DNA of 47,306 nt, from NCBI GenBank assembly GCA_003142185.1, contig PLOR01000012.1:1-47306 (forward strand). The letters run 5' to 3'. Both the position numbers and the translations under genes were made by a program. Below the pieces are notes generated by a model. The model was not told the DNA's origin, did no database searches, and saw nothing but the letters and a program-made list of their open reading frames with translations. Source of the DNA: Bryobacterales bacterium (lineage in GTDB: Bacteria > Acidobacteriota > Terriglobia > Bryobacterales > Bryobacteraceae). Positions 43,024 to 47,306 of this stretch are shown piece after piece. Within the stretch, counting starts at the first letter, position 1, and the number at the start of each line of letters is the position of its first letter.

Positions 43024-44034
43024 ATGAGAATGCTCGCAGCGGTAGCGCTGGCGGTGGTCTCGGCCGCGGCCCTGCCGGCGGCCCAGAACCTGCAGATTTA
43101 CGCGATTGACGTGGAGGGCGGCCAAGCCACGCTGCTGGTTACGCCGACGGGCGATTCGCTGCTGATCGACGCCGGCTGGCCCGGCCACAACCACCGCGAC
43201 GCGGACCGCATCGCCGCGGCCGCTAAAGCCGCGGGCGTCAAGAAGATCGACTGGCTGTTGATCACGCATTTCCACATGGACCACGTGGGCGGTGTGTACC
43301 AGCTTGCGGAAAAGATGCCAATCGTGCATTTTGTGGATCACGGAGCGAGCGTCGAGAAGGGCAAGGATGCCGAGATTCTGTTCAACGAATACGCGGCCGT
43401 GCGCGCCAAGGGCCAGCACCTGCGGGTCGAGGCGGGCGGCACCATCCCGGTGAGAGGAATCGACGTCCAAGTGCTTTCCGCGGGCGGCAATGTGATCGGC
43501 TCGCCGCTGGAGGAGCCGGGCGTGCCCAACCCGGACTGCAAGGACTACGAGCGCCCGGCCGAAACCACCGACGAAAACGGCCAGTCCATTGGCGTGCTGA
43601 TCACCTACGGCGACTTCCGCATGTTGGATATGGGCGACCTCACCAAAGACCGCGAATACCAACTGGTCTGCCCGGACAACAAAATCGGCACGGTGGATTT
43701 TCTGCTGGTGTCGCATCATGGATCGAACCTTTCCAGTTCGGCGCCGTTTGTACACGCCGTTTCACCGCGCGTGGCGCTGGTGGACAACGGCGCGCACAAG
43801 GGCGGCACGGCGGAGGTCTGGCAGACGCTACACGACACGCGCGGCCTGCTCGACATCTGGCAACTGCACTACGCTATCGATGCGGATAAGCAGCACAACT
43901 CAGCCGACACCTTCATCGCCAACGTGGATGCCGAATGTGAAGGAAAGTGGATCAAGGTAACGGCGGGGAAAGACGGCAACTTCACGGTCTACAACACGCG
44001 CAACAAGTTCGAGAAGACGTACGTGAAGCGCTGA
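43024..44034 (+). CDS. Exported metallo-beta-lactamase-fold hydrolase
   Basis: 336-residue MBL-fold protein with a signal peptide (MRMLAAVALAVVSAAALPAA). The metal site is THFHMDHVGG (His82, His84, Asp86, His87), with LLIDAGWPGHNHRDADRI on the preceding strand, LDMGDLTKDREYQLVCPDN bearing a metal-bridging Asp, and LLVSHHGSNLSSSAPFVHAV supplying the last His. The layout resembles the ComEC/Rec2-like MBL group rather than antibiotic-degrading enzymes. As an exported single-domain form its substrate may be a phosphodiester or another ester, which is an open question. The start at 43024 is chosen because the signal peptide begins there. It is divergent from the DUF4870 gene. Confidence 0.88.
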   Translation: MRMLAAVALAVVSAAALPAAQNLQIYAIDVEGGQATLLVTPTGDSLLIDAGWPGHNHRDADRIAAAAKAAGVKKIDWLLITHFHMDHVGGVYQLAEKMPIVHFVDHGASVEKGKDAEILFNEYAAVRAKGQHLRVEAGGTIPVRGIDVQVLSAGGNVIGSPLEEPGVPNPDCKDYERPAETTDENGQSIGVLITYGDFRMLDMGDLTKDREYQLVCPDNKIGTVDFLLVSHHGSNLSSSAPFVHAVSPRVALVDNGAHKGGTAEVWQTLHDTRGLLDIWQLHYAIDADKQHNSADTFIANVDAECEGKWIKVTAGKDGNFTVYNTRNKFEKTYVKR

Positions 44035-44080
44035 AAGGCGGCGCGAGAGAGCTTGCTGAAAAACACCAAAACATAATAAA

Positions 44081-44178
44081 GCCACGAATGAACACGGATG
44101 AACACGGATAAAAAGAAGACGTAACGGTTTTGTGCTTTCTCGATTTCTTATCTGTGTTTATCCGTGTTCATTCGTGGC
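44081..44178. repeat. 98-bp inverted repeat at the 3' end of the endonuclease III-like gene
   Basis: The arms are a perfect 19-bp inverted repeat (44081-44099, starting GCCACGAATGAACACGGAT, and 44160-44178), extended by about 12 more bases with a few mismatches. GAACACGGAT is tandemly repeated in the left arm. Repeats of this GCCACGAATGAACACG kind are, as I recall, widespread in intergenic DNA of several phyla. The right arm encodes the last ten residues and stop of the minus-strand gene. Confidence 0.75.
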
Positions 44179-44837
44179 CCAAACGCGCACACCCGCACCA
44201 CGGGGCACACCCCACACTCCGGCCCGTTGGTTTTGCACAGTGTCTTGCCATGCTGCCGCAACAGCAGATGAGCGTGCCCCAGCGTGGCGGGATCGGACGG
44301 CAGCTCGTTCCGGATCGCTTCCTGCACCGAGCGGTATATGGCACCGTAGCTCTTTTGCGCACGGCCGTATCCCACCCGCGTCAGCACGCGCAACCCATTC
44401 GACTCGAGCGGCAGACCGGTACCCATGCCGCATAGCATCAGAATCTTCTCGGCGCCCGGATCGCCGATACAAGGAAACTGCTTGAGCGCCCGCTTCGCAT
44501 CCTGGTAGGTGCCGGCGAGGATTCGGTCCAGGTCGCCGCCAAATTGTTCGAGCGTGATGCGCGCGATCTCGAGCCAGCGGAAGACGCGCGTTTCGGGCCG
44601 CATGCCGCCGCGCGTCGCCAGAGCCAGCAGCGTGTTGCGGTCGGCCTTCCAGATGGCAGCGGCATTCATCCCCACCTGCCTGCGAAGGCTTTCGAAGACC
44701 TCCGCTCGCCGCTTGTCAGGCAATAGGTAACAGGCGTTCTCCCAGATGACCAGCTCGAACGGCCCCGTGGCGGGTGGAAGTGCCGGCTCGCCGTAGTGCT
44801 TCCGGAGTTGGCCGATGAGATCTTTGAAATCAGGCAT
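44148..44837 (-). CDS. Endonuclease III-like HhH-GPD protein with an altered active site
   Basis: 229-residue protein of the HhH-GPD base-excision glycosylase superfamily. The C-terminus has the iron-sulphur loop Cys201-X6-Cys208-X2-Cys211-X5-Cys217, exactly the endonuclease III spacing. The helix-hairpin-helix is FPCIGDPGAEKILML. Endonuclease III has GRKTA here, with its catalytic Lys, and this protein has GDPGA. The catalytic Asp of VDTHVFRV is replaced in LESNGLRV. Both key residues thus seem changed, so lyase and glycosylase activity cannot be assumed. The last ten residues (GPRMNTDKHR) are encoded by the arm of an intergenic repeat, so the original C-terminus was probably replaced. An active but divergent enzyme, or a DNA-binding relic, are both possible. 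Confidence 0.8.
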   Translation of the reverse strand: MPDFKDLIGQLRKHYGEPALPPATGPFELVIWENACYLLPDKRRAEVFESLRRQVGMNAAAIWKADRNTLLALATRGGMRPETRVFRWLEIARITLEQFGGDLDRILAGTYQDAKRALKQFPCIGDPGAEKILMLCGMGTGLPLESNGLRVLTRVGYGRAQKSYGAIYRSVQEAIRNELPSDPATLGHAHLLLRQHGKTLCKTNGPECGVCPVVRVCAFGPRMNTDKHR

Positions 44838-44861
44838 GCGCGCGACAGGTGATGATTATAT

Positions 44862-44979
44862 CCAAGTGGCGCACGCACTCGTCGGTGCCGTGTCGAGACT
44901 CTTCTCGACACCCCCGTGTGGCAGGCCGGGCGTCGGCATGAGTGCCGATGCGGCACGCACGAGTGCGTGCGCCACCTGG
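44862..44979. repeat. Cloverleaf palindromic repeat, copy 2
   Basis: The outer arms (44862-44890 and 44951-44979, CGGCACGCACGAGTGCGTGC on the right arm) pair with three mismatches or fewer. Inside are TGTCGAG..CTCGACA and TCGGCA..TGCCGA hairpins in the same order as in the element at 16907-17095. The linker between the inner hairpins differs, and the outer 25-bp terminal repeats of copy 1 are missing here. It lies between the divergent endonuclease III-like and aldo/keto reductase genes. Confidence 0.75.
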
Positions 44980-45015
44980 CAAATCCTGTACAGTAGTTTT
45001 GAGGAGCCAATCCGT

Positions 45016-46008
45016 TTGTACACTGCAAATCCCGCTCGATACGACGGCATGATTTATCGGCGTTGCGGCAAGTCCGGCATCGTGTTGCCGGCGATTTCGC
45101 TCGGCCTGTGGCACAACTTCGGCGGCGTCGATTCGCTCGAAAACAGCCGCGCCATCCTGTGCCGCGCCTTTGACCTGGGAGTCACCCATTTCGATCTGGC
45201 GAATAACTACGGGCCGCCCGAAGGTTCCGCGGAAGAGACCTTTGGCCGCGCGCTGAAGATGGACCTGGCGGCATACCGCGACGAGTTCATCGTCTCCACC
45301 AAGGCCGGCTACGGCATGTGGCCCGGCCCTTACGGCGACTTCGGCTCGCGCAAGTATTTGCTGGCCAGCCTGGACCAGAGCCTGGGCCGCATGGGCTTGC
45401 CGTATGTCGACATCTTCTATCACCACCGGCCGGACCCGGAGACGCCGCTCGAGGAAACCATGGGCGCGCTCGATCAGGCGGTGCGCTCCGGCAAGGCTCT
45501 GTACGCGGGCATTTCCAACTACGGACCCGAAGACACCGTGAAGGCCGCGGCTATTTTGCGCCGGCAGGGGACGCCGTTCCTGATCCACCAGTTCCCCTAC
45601 TCGATGTTCCGCCGCGGGCCGGAGCAAGGGCTGCTGGAGACGCTGCGGCGGGAGAGCGTGGGTGGCATCGCGTTTTCTCCGCTGGCGCAGGGGCTGCTCA
45701 GCGAACGCTATCTGGGCGGCGGCATCCCCGCCGACTCCCGCGCCGCGCGGCCCAAGGGCTTCCTCAGGCCCAAGGATGTGGACGAGCATCGCGTCGGCCA
45801 GGCGCGCGCTTTGAATGCGATTGCCCAGGCCCGCGGCCAGAGCCTGGCGCAAATGGCGCTGGCATGGGTGCTGCGCGATAGCGCCGTGACCAGCGCGCTG
45901 GTTGGCGCCAGCCGCGTCGAGCAGTTGGAGCAGGACGTCGCCACCATTCACAAGCTGGATTTCAGCGCGGAAGAGTTGGCGGCGATCGAGAAGATTCTGG
46001 CTGGGTGA
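45016..46008 (+). CDS. Aldo/keto reductase, L-glyceraldehyde 3-phosphate reductase-like
   Basis: 330-residue AKR-family (beta/alpha barrel, NADPH-dependent) reductase similar to the L-glyceraldehyde 3-phosphate reductase group. MIYRRCGKSGIVLPAISLGL is its typical N-terminus. The catalytic tetrad is seen as FDLANNYG (Asp and Tyr), STKAGYG (Lys) and IFYHHRPD (His). The cofactor segment ISNYGPED and the C-terminal TSALVGASRVEQLEQDV are normal. The TTG at 45016 is chosen as the start: AGGAG lies nine bases before it and the first residues (LYTANPARYDGM) match the usual beginning of the family. The open frame extends further upstream only through the cloverleaf repeat. Cytoplasmic. Probable role: detoxifying or interconverting small aldehydes and ketones. 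Confidence 0.88.
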   Translation: MYTANPARYDGMIYRRCGKSGIVLPAISLGLWHNFGGVDSLENSRAILCRAFDLGVTHFDLANNYGPPEGSAEETFGRALKMDLAAYRDEFIVSTKAGYGMWPGPYGDFGSRKYLLASLDQSLGRMGLPYVDIFYHHRPDPETPLEETMGALDQAVRSGKALYAGISNYGPEDTVKAAAILRRQGTPFLIHQFPYSMFRRGPEQGLLETLRRESVGGIAFSPLAQGLLSERYLGGGIPADSRAARPKGFLRPKDVDEHRVGQARALNAIAQARGQSLAQMALAWVLRDSAVTSALVGASRVEQLEQDVATIHKLDFSAEELAAIEKILAG

Positions 46009-46024
46009 GCAGCCTCTCGGACCG

Positions 46025-46102
46025 GTAGGACAGACCATCGCCTTTCGTGGTCTGTCGCTGGTGCGAACAAGACAGACGACAACGACCGATCGTCTGTCCT
46101 AC
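46025..46102. repeat. REP doublet (two hairpins in opposite orientation)
   Basis: Two 32-base hairpin units face each other: 46025-46056 (minus orientation) and 46071-46102 (plus). Together they give the larger inverted repeat GGTAGGACAGAC..GTCTGTCCTACC. Such paired REPs resemble REPIN/BIME arrangements. The units are homologous to 42466-42497. Confidence 0.75.
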
Positions 46103-46153
46103 CTCTTAACGCGGAAGCGCCTGGCCCACAAGGCCGGCCGCTGGCCCACTTTT

Positions 46154-47176
46154 TCAGACCTTCCCCGGTATGCGCGGCTCTTCCCACTGGCCGGTTTCGG
46201 CGGCGCGGAAGATGGCGTCGATTACCGCCATGTTGCGCAGCGAATCTTCCAGCGGTACCGGCGGCTGGCCGCCTTCGCGAATCGCGCGCGAGAACAAGTC
46301 GCCCTGAATCGTGTACTGATCGCACGGCGCGATCTCTTCCACCGTGAGGCCGCCGCCGGACAGGTCGCGGCCGTCATCGATGCGCAGGCGCGCCACGTCG
46401 TTCGCTCCCGGATTGAACGGAATGTCCAGCCAGATGCGGCCGGCGGTGCCGAGATACAGCGCGCTCTGGTTGGCCGCCGCCTGCGTGCAGCAGGTGAAGA
46501 CCATGTGCCCGGAGGGAAATTCGAGCACCGCCGAAGTCAGCCGGTCGATGCCATCGAGCTCGGCGTCGCGCGCGATGGTCGCCGCTACCCGCTTCGGTTC
46601 CGCGCCAAACACCATGCGCGAGGTCTTGATCGGGTAGCATCCGATATCCAGCAACGCGCCGCCGCCCCAGGCGCGAACATGGCGAACGTTCTTGGGGTCC
46701 CGGTTGAAATAGCAAAACGAGCTCACACCGGAGCGCAGTTCGCCGATACGGCCGCCGCGCACCAGTTCGATCAGGCGCGTCCATTGCGGATGCGTCTGCA
46801 CCATAAACGCCTCGCCGATGACGACGCCCGTGCGATCGCGCGCGGCGATCAGCTCCAGCGCTTCGGCCGCGCTCATCGCCACCGGCTTTTCGCACAACAC
46901 GTGTTTGCCGGCTTCGGCGGCGCGCATCGACCAGGGCACGTGCAGGTGGTTCGGCAGCGGATTATAAACTGCTTCAATTTCCGGATCGGCGAGCAATTCC
47001 TCATACGAGCCGTAGGCTTTGGGAATGCCCAGCTCACGCGCCGCTTTCTCGGCGCGGGCGAGTTCGCGCGAGGCGATGCCGGCCACTTCGCAGTTTGCGC
47101 CGCGCTGCATCGCGGGAATCACTTTCTTGACGGCGATATTCGCCACCCCGAGAACACCCCAACGCACCTTTTTCAT
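46154..47176 (-). CDS. Gfo/Idh/MocA-family NAD(P)-dependent oxidoreductase
   Basis: 340-residue oxidoreductase with an N-terminal Rossmann fold (VRWGVLGVANIAVKKVIPAM) and the family's catalytic EKPVAMSAAEALELIAARDR, whose Lys95-like residue lies in EKP. The C-terminal alpha/beta domain has WGGGALLDIGCYPIKTSRMV, where the family has GGGALLDIGCY. Members oxidise or reduce sugars and cyclitols such as glucose-fructose, myo-inositol or trans-dihydrobenzenediol. The substrate is not evident here, though the GGALLDIGCYPI pattern is close to the dihydrodiol dehydrogenase-like group. The ATG at 47176 is selected because the Rossmann motif begins immediately. An upstream in-frame ATG at 47293 adds a basic, unrelated stretch. 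No export signal. Nothing further is seen to the window end except its promoter region. Confidence 0.88.
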   Translation of the reverse strand: MKKVRWGVLGVANIAVKKVIPAMQRGANCEVAGIASRELARAEKAARELGIPKAYGSYEELLADPEIEAVYNPLPNHLHVPWSMRAAEAGKHVLCEKPVAMSAAEALELIAARDRTGVVIGEAFMVQTHPQWTRLIELVRGGRIGELRSGVSSFCYFNRDPKNVRHVRAWGGGALLDIGCYPIKTSRMVFGAEPKRVAATIARDAELDGIDRLTSAVLEFPSGHMVFTCCTQAAANQSALYLGTAGRIWLDIPFNPGANDVARLRIDDGRDLSGGGLTVEEIAPCDQYTIQGDLFSRAIREGGQPPVPLEDSLRNMAVIDAIFRAAETGQWEEPRIPGKV

Positions 47177-47306
47177 GCTCTTGATTTTAGCTTTATCCGG
47201 GAGCGGTGTGGCACCGGCCGGTGTGCGACACAGAAATGGCGAAACTCTCCATTCCCAGTGAATTCGCACGAATCTGAACGTAGGGGTACGCACGGCTTCT
47301 CTCTTT

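Noticed and set aside
44815-45015. N-terminal extension of the aldo/keto reductase
   Set aside because: It is translated from the cloverleaf repeat. The TTG at 45016 has AGGAG at the right distance and matches the family N-terminus.

Overview
The window looks like a chromosomal segment of a Bryobacterales/Solibacter-type acidobacterium. The reasons are high G+C, a C-terminal domain of the TIGR03437 ('Solibacter C-terminal') kind on a secreted glycosidase, three large ASPIC/UnbV-VCBS (CRTAC1-like) proteins, many exported enzymes with Tat or Sec signals, and short dispersed palindromic repeats between genes. No rRNA, tRNA, CRISPR array, prophage or intact transposase gene was recognised. The genus is an inference from family content.

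Layout. (1) 1-1660: sparse and apparently decayed, with one plausible small membrane protein. (2) 1661-9773: secreted clan GH-A-like glycosidase, TPR protein, a divergent pair of CRTAC1-type proteins and a seven-haem cytochrome c. (3) 9822-20853: a carbohydrate/sugar-acid island with GH31 glucosidase, an unknown protein, a Tat-exported DUF362 protein, an ACS-type MFS transporter, two exported RraA-fold proteins, a Tat-exported mannonate dehydratase and a Tat-exported enolase-superfamily dehydratase. (4) 20888-27239: a glycogen/alpha-glucan cluster with the fossil of a GH13 glgB, a GH57 hydrolase, a small zinc protein, a DUF4912 protein, a GH57 branching enzyme and glgA. (5) 27301-30346: a LuxR-type response regulator overlapping a third CRTAC1 gene, then a small cohesin/dockerin-like secreted protein. 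(6) 30616-39762: PLP decarboxylase, zinc-ribbon rhomboid protease, tandem DUF1223 paralogues, a lysine-rich secreted peptide, an unknown exported protein, a lone Flp pilin, a GT39-type membrane glycosyltransferase and a molybdopterin-binding protein. (7) 39982-42367: the arginine operon argC-argB-NAGS with overlapping genes. (8) 42500-47176: DUF4870 protein, exported MBL hydrolase, an endonuclease III-like protein, an aldo/keto reductase and a Gfo/Idh/MocA oxidoreductase.

How the genes may work together. The sugar-acid island carries two kinds of dehydratase and two RraA-fold (pyruvate-aldolase family) proteins, all with export signals, beside an organic-anion transporter. This reads as uronate/aldonate breakdown outside the cytoplasm, which would be unusual. 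The glycogen cluster pairs GlgA with a GH57 branching enzyme while a GH13 branching-enzyme remnant lies next to it, suggesting non-orthologous replacement. The arginine operon has a good -10 box and an AT-rich palindrome at its start.

Non-coding structure is rich. There is a 189-bp element with terminal inverted repeats whose edge coincides with a stop codon, a related cloverleaf repeat 28 kb away, a REP-like family showing compensatory base changes in its stem, and an inverted repeat that supplies the last codons of an endonuclease III-like gene. Several genes have a -10-like box only 7-10 bases before the start codon, as expected for leaderless mRNAs.
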